From assembly GCF_002002865.1 (NCBI RefSeq), contig NZ_CP019508.1:620001-684000 (forward strand): a stretch of 64,000 bases of DNA, in the 5' to 3' direction. The stretch is from Brevundimonas sp. LM2. Lineage in GTDB: Bacteria; Pseudomonadota; Alphaproteobacteria; Caulobacterales; Caulobacteraceae. Below are positions 26,795 to 40,654 of the stretch, one piece after another. How positions within the stretch are numbered: the first letter of the stretch is position 1; each line of letters starts with the position of its first letter. A program made the translations under genes and the position numbers. The notes under the pieces were generated by a model. That model was not told the origin of the DNA and ran no database searches. It saw nothing but the letters and a program-made list of their open reading frames with translations.

Positions 26795-27367
26795 TCAGCG
26801 CGTGCGACCCAGGGCCAGGACGATCCCGGGCACCAGGACAAAGGCGAACAGGCCCATGGCATAGGCCAGATACTGGACCGGCGTCCCGACCAGAAGCGCG
26901 ACCCCGCCCGCCGCTGCCGCGGCGCCTAGTCCTACGCCGCTCATCCAAAGCGTCCCACCGCGTCGCGACGCGATCAGCCAGCCGACCGCATAGACCGACA
27001 GGCCGATGGGCGACATCCACATCATCAGCGCCCAATGGCCGGTGACGCCCGATGCGACCGCCAGCGCCATCGCTATTCCCAGCTGGAGAAGAATCGACGC
27101 CCGCGACCAGCCGACGGCCCGCGCCGTTGCCGCGCCTCCCGTCGCGCGCAGCCGCCGCAGGATGACGATGAAGGCGATCACGGCCACCGGCCAGGTCAGC
27201 CCCAGCAGGGCCGGGTGCACGGGCAGGGTCCCGCTGAGGATCGCCCATTCGGCCACATTCGCCAGGCCGAAGATCGAACCCGCCGCGATCAGGTTGCGGC
27301 CGGCAGCGACAGCCAGTGGCGGTACCGATGCGGCGACAGGGGGGGTGTCGAGGGTGAGGGACGTCAT
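26795..27367 (-). CDS. Polytopic membrane protein, first gene of the winged-helix operon
   Basis: A 190-aa protein with about six predicted transmembrane helices (for example NLIAAGSIFGLANVAEWAIL and GTPVQYLAYAMGLFAFVLVPG). It is the tandem paralogue of the next gene. The ATG at 27367 is chosen; the frame stays open to 27397. It is preceded by an A+T-rich promoter region with a 15-bp inverted repeat at 27411-27425. The family is unknown to me; pairing with a winged-helix regulator suggests an inducible stress or transport function, which is inference only. Confidence 0.75.
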   Translation of the reverse strand: MTSLTLDTPPVAASVPPLAVAAGRNLIAAGSIFGLANVAEWAILSGTLPVHPALLGLTWPVAVIAFIVILRRLRATGGAATARAVGWSRASILLQLGIAMALAVASGVTGHWALMMWMSPIGLSVYAVGWLIASRRGGTLWMSGVGLGAAAAAGGVALLVGTPVQYLAYAMGLFAFVLVPGIVLALGRTR

Positions 27368-27410
27368 GGCCGAAGCTCCGGGGGTCAATAACGACACCCT
27401 GACCTATTAG

Positions 27411-27425
27411 CTTTATAACGTAAAG
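27411..27425. promoter_or_regulatory. Perfect 5-5-5 inverted repeat, candidate operator of the winged-helix operon
   Basis: CTTTATAACGTAAAG consists of CTTTA, a 5-bp spacer and TAAAG. It lies 44 bp upstream of the first membrane gene's ATG and 10 bp past the 3' end of the amn gene, in one of the few A+T-rich spots of the window. Its position fits an operator overlapping the operon promoter, recognised by the winged-helix protein encoded in the operon (inference). Confidence 0.5.
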
Positions 27426-27435
27426 TGCTTTCTTA

Positions 27436-28893
27436 TCACCTGAAGGGTGGCTCGTCGAAGGCGCGCAGCTTGCGGGAATGCAGGCTCGATCCCTCCTTGC
27501 GGAGCAGGTCGACCGCCTGGATGCCGATCTGCAGATGTTCCGAGATCGAGCCCTCGTAGAAGCGGTTGGCCTGGTTGGGCAGTTTGATCTCGCCGTGCAG
27601 GGGCTTGTCCGAGACGCACAGCAGGGTGCCGTAGGGCACCCGGAACCGGTAGCCCTGGGCCGCGATCGTGGCGCTCTCCATGTCGATGGCGACGGCTCGG
27701 CTCTGGTTGAAGCGCAGCGCCGATTTCGAATAGCGCAGCTCCCAGTTCCGGTCGTCGGTGGTGACCACCGTGCCCGTGCGCAGACGGCGTTTCACGTCCT
27801 CGCCGGGCATGCCCGAGACCTGTTTGGCGGCGTCGTACAGGGCGCGCTGGACCTCGGCGATCGAGGGGATGGGAATGTCCGGCGGCAGCACCGCGTCCAG
27901 CACATGGTCGTCGCGCAGATAGGCGTGGGCCAGGACATAGTCGCCGATGGTCTGGCTGGGGCGCAGGCCGCCGCAGTGGCCGATCATCATCCAGGCGTGG
28001 GGCCGGGTGACGGCCAGGTGGTCGCAGATCGTCTTGGCGTTCGACGGCCCCACCCCGATGTTGACCAGGGTGATCCCGTCCCAGCCCGGCGCCGTCAGGT
28101 GATAGGCGGGCATCTGGTGGCGGCGCCAGGCCGTGTCCAGGATCGCCAGCTCAGGGTCGGGATGGTCGCGCGTGATCACCACCCCGCCGGCGCAGGACAG
28201 GGTTTCATAGGCCGAGTGGGGGTCCGCCAGCTGAGCGCAGGCCCAGCGGACGAATTCGTCGACGTAGCGGTGGTAGTTGGTGAACAGGATGTAGGACTGG
28301 ACGTCCTCGACCGGCGTCCCCGTGTAGTGCCGCAGCCGGGCCAGGGAGAAGTCGGTGCGCAGGCCGTCGAACTGCGACAGCGGGAAGTCCTCGGCCAGGT
28401 CGAACAGGCCGTCGGAGATCTCGTCGCCGATATGGGCCAGGTCAGTGGTCGGGAAATGCCGGGCGATGGCCGCCGTCATTGACCGGTCCAGCGCCACGTC
28501 CGCCCCGTCCAGCACATAGGGGAAGGGGATTTCCTGGTCCGACGGCTCGACCTCGAAGGTCGCGCCATAGTCCTGCTCCAGCAGGCTCAGCTGCTCAGCG
28601 ATATAGCTGCGGAACAGGTCGGGTCGGGTGATGGTGGTCGAATAGACCCCCGGACGTGACAGCCGGGCATAGGCACGCTGGGTCAGGTTTTCGGGCCGGT
28701 CGCCGAACCAGCGGATGCGCAGGCGGGGATAGGCGAACAGGCCTTCGGCGCGCGCCTTCGGGTCGGCGCGCTCGCCGGTGGCGACGAAGGTCCGCACGGC
28801 CGCGCGCAGGGCGGCGACGGATTGGGTGTAGAGGGTTTCGAGGCGATCCAGCGCCTCGGGCGCCGACAGCGCCCCGGTCATGTGTTCTATCAT
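27436..28893 (-). CDS. amn: AMP nucleosidase
   Basis: Predicted AMP nucleosidase (485 aa, E. coli Amn 484 aa), which hydrolyses AMP to adenine and ribose 5-phosphate and helps set cellular AMP levels. The N-terminal regulatory part includes RAYARLSRPGVYSTTITRPDLF. The C-terminal nucleoside-phosphorylase fold has VNIGVGPSNAKTICDHLAVTRPHAWMMIGHCGG, GDYVLAHAYLRDDHVLD and AIDMESATIAAQGYRFRVPYGTLLCVSD. The ATG at 28893 is taken, with GAGG upstream at 28900-28903 on the minus strand. It lies downstream of the esterase-like gene, separated by a 14-bp palindrome. Confidence 0.95.
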   Translation of the reverse strand: MIEHMTGALSAPEALDRLETLYTQSVAALRAAVRTFVATGERADPKARAEGLFAYPRLRIRWFGDRPENLTQRAYARLSRPGVYSTTITRPDLFRSYIAEQLSLLEQDYGATFEVEPSDQEIPFPYVLDGADVALDRSMTAAIARHFPTTDLAHIGDEISDGLFDLAEDFPLSQFDGLRTDFSLARLRHYTGTPVEDVQSYILFTNYHRYVDEFVRWACAQLADPHSAYETLSCAGGVVITRDHPDPELAILDTAWRRHQMPAYHLTAPGWDGITLVNIGVGPSNAKTICDHLAVTRPHAWMMIGHCGGLRPSQTIGDYVLAHAYLRDDHVLDAVLPPDIPIPSIAEVQRALYDAAKQVSGMPGEDVKRRLRTGTVVTTDDRNWELRYSKSALRFNQSRAVAIDMESATIAAQGYRFRVPYGTLLCVSDKPLHGEIKLPNQANRFYEGSISEHLQIGIQAVDLLRKEGSSLHSRKLRAFDEPPFR

Positions 28894-28944
28894 GACCTCC
28901 TCTAGCGAAACAACGTGACCTTGGCGAGACGGCGCCGTCTGGGG

Positions 28945-29817
28945 CTATCCCAGGACGCGGTGGAAGAAGCCGCTGACGTCGGCCAGCACCGGGGCCTTCT
29001 TGCGGAACAGGGGGGCGAAGGTGGCGATCAGGTCCTCGTGGCTCAGCCCGGGATACAGATTCAGCTCGGACCGCCCGCCCAGTTCGCGCATCTTCGCGTC
29101 CAGCAGGATGGAGTCCTCGTCGTGCACGGTGACGTCCGCCGTGCCGTGGCCCAGCCATAGCGGCGGGGCGTCGGCGCGGGCATAGGTCAGGGGCTGGGTC
29201 TCGCGCGGCTCGGGCCACTGGCCGAAGGCGTTGACCGAGGCGGGGACGTCGAACGGCAGGAACTCATACGGCCCGGCCAGTCCGGCGGCGGCCTTGATCC
29301 GGTCCGGCTGGCCCACGGCGGCCATGTAGCGGCGGTCAAGCGTGATCATCATGGCCAGATGCGCCCCGGCGGAGTGGTCGAGCACCCCCAGGCGAGCTGG
29401 ATCGCCGCCATAGGCTCCCACGACCTCGGCGACACGGGCCGTCGCGGCGGCGGCGTCCTCGACGAAGGTCGGGAAATGCACTTCCGGCACCAGCCGATAG
29501 TCGGGCACGGCGACCACGAACCCCTGGGCGGCCAGGGCCTGGGCCGCCCAGCCATAGAGATCCTTGGAGCCGGAATCCCAGCCCCCGCCATAGAAGAAGA
29601 CCAGCACCGGCAGCGGCGTAGCGGGCGTCGCCCCGGCCGGGGCGAAGACGTCGAACGTCTGGCGCGCCTCGGAGCCATAGGGCAGGTCGCGGGCCACGCG
29701 CCGGACGCCGGGGTCGCGCGGAGCCACGGCATTGAGCACGCCCAGCGGGCTGCAGGCGGCCGCCGTCGCGGCGACGATCGCGCCGAGCGCGGGGAGGAGG
29801 AGGCCTCTGCGGGTCAT
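28945..29817 (-). CDS. Alpha/beta-hydrolase (esterase/lipase-like) lipoprotein with altered nucleophile elbow
   Basis: A 290-aa exported alpha/beta-hydrolase of the BD-FAE / hormone-sensitive-lipase-like group. The N-terminus (RRGLLLPALGAIVAATAAACS) is a lipoprotein-type signal peptide with two leading arginines. Oxyanion motif FFYGGGWDSGS and PDYRLVPEVHFP are typical. The nucleophile elbow, normally G-x-S-x-G, reads DHSAG (LGVLDHSAGAHLAMM): Ser is kept but the first Gly is Asp. The C-terminal Asp (HGTADVTVHDED) and His (GLSHEDLI) complete a triad. It may still be active, but the elbow geometry would be unusual. Confidence 0.88.
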   Translation of the reverse strand: MTRRGLLLPALGAIVAATAAACSPLGVLNAVAPRDPGVRRVARDLPYGSEARQTFDVFAPAGATPATPLPVLVFFYGGGWDSGSKDLYGWAAQALAAQGFVVAVPDYRLVPEVHFPTFVEDAAAATARVAEVVGAYGGDPARLGVLDHSAGAHLAMMITLDRRYMAAVGQPDRIKAAAGLAGPYEFLPFDVPASVNAFGQWPEPRETQPLTYARADAPPLWLGHGTADVTVHDEDSILLDAKMRELGGRSELNLYPGLSHEDLIATFAPLFRKKAPVLADVSGFFHRVLG

Positions 29818-29900
29818 GACGTCTCGGTCTGCGGTCCTGGATGCGGACGACAGATACGCACGACCGGCCGGATCGGCTCAACCGCCGACCTGCGACCAAT

Positions 29901-31961
29901 TCAGCGAGCGTTGGCGATCAGCGACCCGCAGTTGGCGTCCTCGGCCAGGCCGGGATCGACGAAGGCGAACAGGGCGGCGGCCGGGGCCACGATGGCGGCC
30001 AGCACGGCCGTCAGTCCGCCCTGACCGAGGATCTGGCTGGTGTCGACCCCCACGCGCGGCGCGGTCAGCGGGCCGCTGACCAGGATCGGCGTCCACAGGC
30101 GCAGCAGGCGCGGGCGCTTGCTCTCCCCGTCGATCCGCAGGTCCATGGTCTCGGTGCCCAGGTTGATCGAGCCGGTGCCGCTGGCCAGCACGACGTCGGT
30201 GTCGACCACCAGGGTCTTGGCCCGCGCGACCCCATTCGTGACGTCGAAATCGGCCACGCCGCAGCGGATGGTGCTCTGGGAATCGTCGCCCCGTAGCAGT
30301 TTCAGCAGGCCGGCGCTGGCGTTGATGCCCAGCAGTTCGGCGAAGGCGGCGCGCATCCGCCCCTGGGGCACGACCAGGCTGAGCGAGCCCTTGGAGGCGG
30401 CGGCGAAGCGGTGGATCGAATTTCCGGACCCCTCCAGCCGCGCGCGCCCCAGGGCGGCTCCGCTGACCGGGGCGACCCCGTTCCGGGCCGGGATGATGGA
30501 TTCGAGTGGGTATCCGGCCAGGCGGAAGTCGATCTTGTTGTACGGCACGTCTCGGGTCGCATCGATCGTGGCCGTGCCGGTCAGGCTGCCGCGGTTGAAG
30601 GTGAAGGCGACGGGATCGAGGTTCAGCACCCCGTCCTTCAGATCGCCGCCCAGCCGCACCGCGCGGATGTCCATCTCATTGGCCTTCACGCTGGCGGCGC
30701 GATAGGTGATCGTTCCGTCCATCGACCGCAGGCGCTCGACCTGCAGGGTGGCGTCCGGCAACAGCTTGCCCACCGTGTCGCCGGTGCTGACCGTCGTCGT
30801 GTTGGTGCCGGCCGCATTGGTCTGGGTGCGGCCGCCGAAGATGGCCGTCAGGTCGTCGATGTCGAGCCGTTTCGAGCTCAGGGTCGCATCGACCTTCAGC
30901 CGCCCGCCGCCCTGGACGCGGATGTCGCCTTCGAGGTCGGAGGCCCCGACCCGACCGCTGAAGTCGTTGAAGGTCCAGATGTTGTCGTCCCGTGTCAGCG
31001 CCCCCGCCAGCCGATAGGCGGGGGTATTGGGCAGGGTGACGCCCGTCAGCAGATAGAGGTCGTTCAGGTTCTGCCCCTGCAGGCTAAGGGTCGAGGTGAA
31101 CTGGCCCAGATCGAACGGCCGGGTGATCGCGCCATCGGCGACCAGGCGAGAGCCGGCTCCGGCCAGGGTGGCCTGGAACTGATACGGCCGGTTGCGGCGG
31201 ATGTTGATGAAGGGCCCGCCCTCGATCTTCAGCGTCAGGGGCGAGCCGTTGATCGAGCCCTCGCCTTCCAGCACGAAGCCGCTCTGGCCGTCGGCGTCCG
31301 ACGCGGCCTCCTGGGCGGTGACGGCGGCTTCCAGGGTCAGATCGCGGTTCTGCTCGTCCACCGACAACCGGCCGTCGGTGATGACCAGCCGGTTGATCAG
31401 CGGCAGTTTCGCGCCTTCGCCGTCATCCGGCTTGTCCGGTTCCAGATCCCAGCTCTGACGGCCGTCCTCGGTGGCGATCAGCACGACGTTCGGACGCGTG
31501 ATCGACAGCAGGGGCATCTCGATCTGGCCGGCGAACAGCTTGCGCAGACGGAACTGCGCCTCGATCCGCTCGACGTTGGCCGTGTCTTCCTCGCGTGCCC
31601 AGTCCGGCCCGCCGAACTTCAAACCGTTGACGATGACCGCCGGGGTCCAGCTGAACAGCTTGACGTCGAGATCGCCCTGCAGCGCGATCTCCCGGTCGTA
31701 CTTCTCCGAAGCCCAGCGCCCGATCGGGCCGCGCAGCCAGTTCCAGTCGAACAGCAGCAGGAAGATCGTGATCGCCAGGATCAGCAGCAGCACCACCGAG
31801 GCGGCGATCTTCTCCGAACGCCCGGGGCGTCGGAACGACTGATAGACCGGATCGTGCTCGGCCACCCAGTCGTGCCAGCCGCGCAGGCGGGCCCCGGCGG
31901 GGGCGAGGCCCCGGGTGCGAACGCCCTCCCAGAGGGTCGGCAAATTCAGTGGCTTGGTCAA
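29901..31961 (-). CDS. AsmA family protein
   Basis: Large inner-membrane-anchored periplasmic protein (about 686 aa) of the AsmA family, relatives of which take part in outer-membrane lipid homeostasis. One transmembrane segment (IAASVVLLLILAITIFLLLFDW) lies after about 50 cytosolic residues. The AsmA start RGPIGRWASEKYDREIALQGDLDVKLFSWTPAVIVNGLKFGGPDW follows. The C-terminal AsmA domain includes GSISLGT-like VLASGTGSINLGTETMDLRIDGESKRP. The start is uncertain: a TTG at 31961 has GGAG well placed, while the ATG at 32057 adds 32 basic residues. Confidence 0.85.
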   Translation of the reverse strand: MTKPLNLPTLWEGVRTRGLAPAGARLRGWHDWVAEHDPVYQSFRRPGRSEKIAASVVLLLILAITIFLLLFDWNWLRGPIGRWASEKYDREIALQGDLDVKLFSWTPAVIVNGLKFGGPDWAREEDTANVERIEAQFRLRKLFAGQIEMPLLSITRPNVVLIATEDGRQSWDLEPDKPDDGEGAKLPLINRLVITDGRLSVDEQNRDLTLEAAVTAQEAASDADGQSGFVLEGEGSINGSPLTLKIEGGPFINIRRNRPYQFQATLAGAGSRLVADGAITRPFDLGQFTSTLSLQGQNLNDLYLLTGVTLPNTPAYRLAGALTRDDNIWTFNDFSGRVGASDLEGDIRVQGGGRLKVDATLSSKRLDIDDLTAIFGGRTQTNAAGTNTTTVSTGDTVGKLLPDATLQVERLRSMDGTITYRAASVKANEMDIRAVRLGGDLKDGVLNLDPVAFTFNRGSLTGTATIDATRDVPYNKIDFRLAGYPLESIIPARNGVAPVSGAALGRARLEGSGNSIHRFAAASKGSLSLVVPQGRMRAAFAELLGINASAGLLKLLRGDDSQSTIRCGVADFDVTNGVARAKTLVVDTDVVLASGTGSINLGTETMDLRIDGESKRPRLLRLWTPILVSGPLTAPRVGVDTSQILGQGGLTAVLAAIVAPAAALFAFVDPGLAEDANCGSLIANAR

Positions 31962-32152
31962 ATGAGGCGCTCCTCGAGCGACCACAACGCGCGAGCGCCT
32001 GTTTGGGGCCACGCGCCGGTTGCCGGCCCACGCCCGTCTGCGCTGTTTCGTCCGCACTGCGCGCAGTTGTCGTATTTTCTTTACATAGCCGAAAACGAGC
32101 GCATTAATGCTCCGAACCCTGACACTTTTCAGGTCATCGGGAGGAGCCCGCC

Positions 32153-32461
32153 ATGAATCGTTTCGCTATCCTGTCCGCCGTCGCCGCCATTGCCGCCTCG
32201 GCTTCCGTCCCCGCCTTCGCGCAATCGCCTGCGCCTACCCCAGCCCCGGAGCGCGCTCAGCGCGTGGTCATGCTGTGCGCCACCGACGCCGCGACCCGCG
32301 CCTCCTTCCAGCGTGATTTCGGCACCCGTCCGGTCTTCGTCAGCGCCGACGACGCCCTGCGCGCCCGGACCGCGCGCGAGACCTGGACCGCGCCGCGTTG
32401 CATGACGGAACGCGAGCACGCCCGTCTGACGCAGACGCTGAGCGCCTACGCCGCGCGCTAG
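32153..32461 (+). CDS. Small secreted protein of unknown function
   Basis: A 102-aa protein with a clear Sec signal peptide (FAILSAVAAIAASASVPAFA, cleavage after AFA). A short Pro/Ala linker is followed by about 65 residues containing two cysteines, in VVMLCATDAAT and APRCMTE, which could form a disulphide in the periplasm. No recognised family. A GGGAGG ribosome-binding site precedes the ATG. It is flanked by divergent asmA and convergent ccmB, with only 5 bp to the ccmB stop. Confidence 0.7.
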   Translation: MNRFAILSAVAAIAASASVPAFAQSPAPTPAPERAQRVVMLCATDAATRASFQRDFGTRPVFVSADDALRARTARETWTAPRCMTEREHARLTQTLSAYAAR

Positions 32462-32466
32462 GTCGA

Positions 32467-33132
32467 CTATCCCTGGGCGCTGCGGATCGCCGCGGCGCCC
32501 GCCGGGGGGGCGATGACCATGGCGAACAGGACATAGGCGGTCAGCAGGGCGAGGGCCGCCATCGGGCTGAGCCCCGCCGCCGCCCGGTCCAGCGCGCCGG
32601 ATCCGAACACCACCGGCGGGATGAACAGCGGCAGGACGACCACCGCGATCAGCAGGCCGCCCCGCCTGGCCCCCAGGGCCAGGGCCGCGCCCAACGCCCC
32701 GGTGAAGGCGAACCCCAGCCCGCCGATCAGGGCCGCAACAGCCGTCAATGGGGCCAGTTCGATCGACTGGCCCAGGGCCAGGGCCGCCACCGGGGCCGTC
32801 AGGGCCAGGGGCAGGCCGGTCGCCAGCCACTGGCTGACCGCCTTGACCGCGAACACCACCTCCAGCGGCAGGGGGCCGGTCGCCAGCAGATCCAGCGCCC
32901 CGTCGTCCAGGTCGCGCTCGAACAACCGCTCCAGCGACAGCAGGGAGGCCAGGGCCAGGGCCAGCCAGGCGATCCCCGCCGCCACCGGTTTCAGCACCGC
33001 CGGATCGCCGCCGGCCGCCAGGGGCACCACGGTGGTCAGACAGGCGAAGAAGCCGCAGGCCAGCAGCGGCCCGCCGCCCCCGCCCCAGGCCAGGGCCAGT
33101 TCGCGCCGGAACAGGACCGAGACCGCGCTCAT
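32467..33132 (-). CDS. ccmB: Haem exporter permease CcmB
   Basis: Inner-membrane permease (221 aa) of the CcmABCD system, which passes haem to CcmE during cytochrome c maturation. About six transmembrane helices. The CcmB signature region [28 protein letters not shown] is near residues 64-91. The ATG at 33132 overlaps the ccmA stop by 4 bp, showing translational coupling. The expected next gene, ccmC, is not downstream; the following gene on this strand is absent and the next ORF is the unrelated small secreted protein in the opposite orientation. Confidence 0.93.
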   Translation of the reverse strand: MSAVSVLFRRELALAWGGGGGPLLACGFFACLTTVVPLAAGGDPAVLKPVAAGIAWLALALASLLSLERLFERDLDDGALDLLATGPLPLEVVFAVKAVSQWLATGLPLALTAPVAALALGQSIELAPLTAVAALIGGLGFAFTGALGAALALGARRGGLLIAVVVLPLFIPPVVFGSGALDRAAAGLSPMAALALLTAYVLFAMVIAPPAGAAAIRSAQG

Positions 33133-33752
33133 GGTCTCGCCCCCAGGTCGAAGCCGCGCGCGGGGATCGGCAGGGGATCGTGCACCGCCGCCAGGATCAG
33201 CCCGCCCCCCGCCAGATGCCGGGCCATCATCGCCCCCACGGCCGCGCGCCAGCCGGCGTCCAGCGGGCTCAGCGGCTCGTCCAGCAGCCACAGGGCGCGG
33301 GGCGATCCAATCAGCCGGGCCAGGGCCAAACGGCGTCTCTGACCGGCCGACAGCTTGCGCACCTCCAGGTCCAGCAGGGGTTTCAGCCTCAACGTCTCGA
33401 TCGCTTCGGCGATGCCGTCGTGGCTGCGCCCCAGCCATTGCGACTGGAACATCAGCTCGTTGCGCGCGATCCGCCCGCTTTTCAGCCCGTCCAGATGGCC
33501 GAGCATATGCACCTGATGCGCCCGGGCCTCGCCCGCCTCGATCGTCTCGCCGTCCATCCCGCCGAAGCGGATGTCGCCCGCCTCGGGGCGCAGGAAGCCG
33601 GCGATGGCGCGCAGCAGACTGGTCTTGCCCGCGCCGTTGGGGCCCGTCAGGGCGACGGCCTCTCCGCCGGCCAGGGACAGATCCAGGGCGCGGAACAGGG
33701 TCCGCTCGCCCCGCGTCAGGGCCAGGTCGGAGATCGTCAGCGCCGTGATCAT
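33129..33752 (-). CDS. ccmA: Haem exporter ATPase CcmA
   Basis: ABC ATPase (207 aa) that works with CcmB to drive release of haem-loaded CcmE in cytochrome c maturation. Walker [13 protein letters not shown] is at about residues 36-47, the signature [14 protein letters not shown] at about 129-142, and Walker [13 protein letters not shown] follows. Short length is typical of CcmA. The CDS ends within the ccmB start. The gene is divergent from acnA across about 200 bp with no clear motif. Confidence 0.93.
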   Translation of the reverse strand: MITALTISDLALTRGERTLFRALDLSLAGGEAVALTGPNGAGKTSLLRAIAGFLRPEAGDIRFGGMDGETIEAGEARAHQVHMLGHLDGLKSGRIARNELMFQSQWLGRSHDGIAEAIETLRLKPLLDLEVRKLSAGQRRRLALARLIGSPRALWLLDEPLSPLDAGWRAAVGAMMARHLAGGGLILAAVHDPLPIPARGFDLGARP

Positions 33753-33949
33753 GTCGCCGGCTCGTTGCGACCCGTTCTCAATGTCCCTACGGCCACCGTG
33801 GATACATGGACGCGCCCGCAGACGGCGTTTATAGCCAGCGTCGCCGCAGCAGGCTGTCGCCGCGCGCGTTGGGGACCTGTGCGCCCCAGCGTTTGCCGCG
33901 AGACGGCGCGACCGGATGTTCGGGCGGCTTTGACCAGAGGAAAACTCCC

Positions 33950-36643
<2,694 letters not shown>

Positions 36644-36664
36644 GGCCCGTCACCGAGACCGTTG

Positions 36665-36698
36665 AAGGCCCGGCCGCGAGCGCGCGCCGGGCCTTTTT
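36665..36698 (+). terminator. Rho-independent terminator of acnA
   Basis: AAGGCCCGG (36665-36673) pairs with CCGGGCCTT (36687-36695) around a 13-nt GC-rich loop, and TTTTT follows at 36694-36698. It sits 21 bp after the acnA stop and just before the convergent lipoprotein gene. Confidence 0.85.
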
Positions 36699-36709
36699 CG
36701 TTCATGGCC

Positions 36710-37231
36710 TCAGCCGGCGGTGGCGTTGTGCGGGCCGGGTCGCCGGGGATTGCGGCTGAAGGCGGCGTCGCACAGGGCCCGCCCGAAGGCCTCCGAGGCG
36801 ATCATCTGCCGGTCGCCCAGCACCCCGGCCAGCCGACCGCCCGCGTCGACCCGGACGACCAGCGGATAGCGTCCCAGGATCTCGTTCCGGCGGGGATCCA
36901 GCAGTTCGGCCACGGCCCGGATCTCGTGCTCGCCTTCGCCGGTCAGGGCCATCTGGACGCGTCCCGCCCGGCGGACCTCCTCGACATGGATGCGCAGGTC
37001 GAGGGGATAGGTGCCATAGGCGCAGGCCTGCATCTCCTCATCGACCTCGTCGGCGAAGGTGGCGGCGAAATCGTCGGTGACGTCCACCCATCCGGTCGAG
37101 ACATGCACGGTCCCGACGGAGGCGGTCTCGGCCAGACCCGGCGGCAGCGCCAGCGGGGCTCCGCCCTGGGTCACGGGCGCGCACGCGGCGCACAGCAGCA
37201 GGGCGGCGGTCAGGAGGGCAGGGGTCTTCAT
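36710..37231 (-). CDS. Hypothetical lipoprotein
   Basis: A 173-aa exported protein. The signal peptide (LLTAALLLCAACAPV) contains a lipobox-like LCAAC, so lipidation at Cys17 is likely. The mature part has alternating beta-strand-like segments (YPLDLRIHVEEVRRAGRVQMALTGEGEHEIRAVAELLDP) that suggest a compact periplasmic domain. No family recognised. It is on the same strand as katG and oxyR, 77 bp after the oxyR stop, and could be read from their transcript, although a link to peroxide defence is not supported by sequence. Confidence 0.75.
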   Translation of the reverse strand: MKTPALLTAALLLCAACAPVTQGGAPLALPPGLAETASVGTVHVSTGWVDVTDDFAATFADEVDEEMQACAYGTYPLDLRIHVEEVRRAGRVQMALTGEGEHEIRAVAELLDPRRNEILGRYPLVVRVDAGGRLAGVLGDRQMIASEAFGRALCDAAFSRNPRRPGPHNATAG

Positions 37232-37308
37232 CGCGGCTTCCGAAAATACGGTGTTCTCCGGGTTGATGCCGCGTCTTCCGCTCCAGGCCTAATGTCTTTT
37301 CGGCAATG

Positions 37309-38196
37309 TCAGTCCAGCCGCATCGCCTCGGCCAGCAGCCGCGCCTCGGCCGCCCGGCTGGATCCGGCGCGCCAAGCGACGACGATCTCGCGCTTCGGGG
37401 CCTCGGCGGCGAAATGGCGGATGACCACGCCCTTGTCGTCGGCCAGACCCGCCCGCACCGCCATCGCGGGCAGGAACGACACCCCCAGGCCCGACGAGAT
37501 CATCTGCACCAGGGTGTGCAGGGAGGTGGCGGCGAAGACGTCCTCCCCGCGCGGGGCTTCCATGTCCAGACCGGCGAGCGCCTGATCGCGAAGGCAATGG
37601 CCGTCCTCGAGCAGGATCAGGTCCTCGGTCTTCAGGGCTCCGGGCTGGATGTCGCCGACCGCGGCCAGGGGGTGGCCGGCCGGCGCGGCCGCCAGGATCT
37701 CGTCGTCGCCGATGTGGGCGTGTTCGATGCCCGACGCGTCGAAGGGCAGGGCGATCACGGCGCAGTCCAGCTGGCCCGCCTTCAGCGCGGCGATCAGGCG
37801 CGGCGTCAGGTCCTCGCGGATGAACAGGCGCAGGGCCGGATAGGCCGCCTTCAGCCCCGGCAGGGTCGCGGGCAGCAGGAAGGGCGCGACGGTCGGAATG
37901 ATGCCCAGTCTCAGTCGGCCCGACAGGGGCCGTCCGGCATTGCGCGCCGCCTCGACCAGATCCTCGGTGCGGGCCAGGACGTCCTCGGCGCGACGACAGG
38001 CCTCGGCCCCGACCGCCGTCAGCTGAACGGCGCCCCGGGTGCGCTCCACCACGGGGGCCCCCAGCACCTTCTCCAGTTCCTGGACCCCGGCGGACAGGGC
38101 CGGCTGGCTGACCAGCGCCGCCTCGGCCGCGCGGCTGAAGGATCCATGCTCGGCCAGCAGGGTCAGATAATGCAGTTGGCGAAGCGTGGGGAGCAT
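37309..38196 (-). CDS. oxyR: LysR-family peroxide regulator OxyR lacking the resolving cysteine
   Basis: OxyR senses hydrogen peroxide and activates katG and ahpC genes. The N-terminal LysR helix-turn-helix is LRQLHYLTLLAEHGSFSRAAEAALVSQPALSAGVQELEKVLG (residues 5-46). The redox loop EDGHCLRDQALAGLDMEA has the peroxidatic Cys201, but the second cysteine expected nine residues later (C208 in E. coli) is missing. The only other cysteines are Cys67 and Cys145. The ATG at 38196 is used since the longer frame (to 38241) adds sequence not found in the family. It follows katG across a strong terminator. Confidence 0.92.
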   Translation of the reverse strand: MLPTLRQLHYLTLLAEHGSFSRAAEAALVSQPALSAGVQELEKVLGAPVVERTRGAVQLTAVGAEACRRAEDVLARTEDLVEAARNAGRPLSGRLRLGIIPTVAPFLLPATLPGLKAAYPALRLFIREDLTPRLIAALKAGQLDCAVIALPFDASGIEHAHIGDDEILAAAPAGHPLAAVGDIQPGALKTEDLILLEDGHCLRDQALAGLDMEAPRGEDVFAATSLHTLVQMISSGLGVSFLPAMAVRAGLADDKGVVIRHFAAEAPKREIVVAWRAGSSRAAEARLLAEAMRLD

Positions 38197-38251
38197 GGGG
38201 TAAGCATAGGCTCTGGCTTGGTACGAAGCAAAGCCGATCAATCACGCTTAT

Positions 38252-38284
38252 GAAAACCCCGCCCCGGCGATGCCGGGGCGGGGC
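38252..38284 (-). terminator. Rho-independent terminator of katG
   Basis: On the minus strand a 12-bp perfect GC stem (38283-38272 with 38268-38257) and a 3-nt loop are followed by TTTTCA. It lies 10 bp after the katG stop and separates katG from oxyR, so oxyR needs readthrough or its own promoter in the short gap. Confidence 0.8.
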
Positions 38285-38293
38285 TTCAAGGCG

Positions 38294-40654
<2,361 letters not shown>

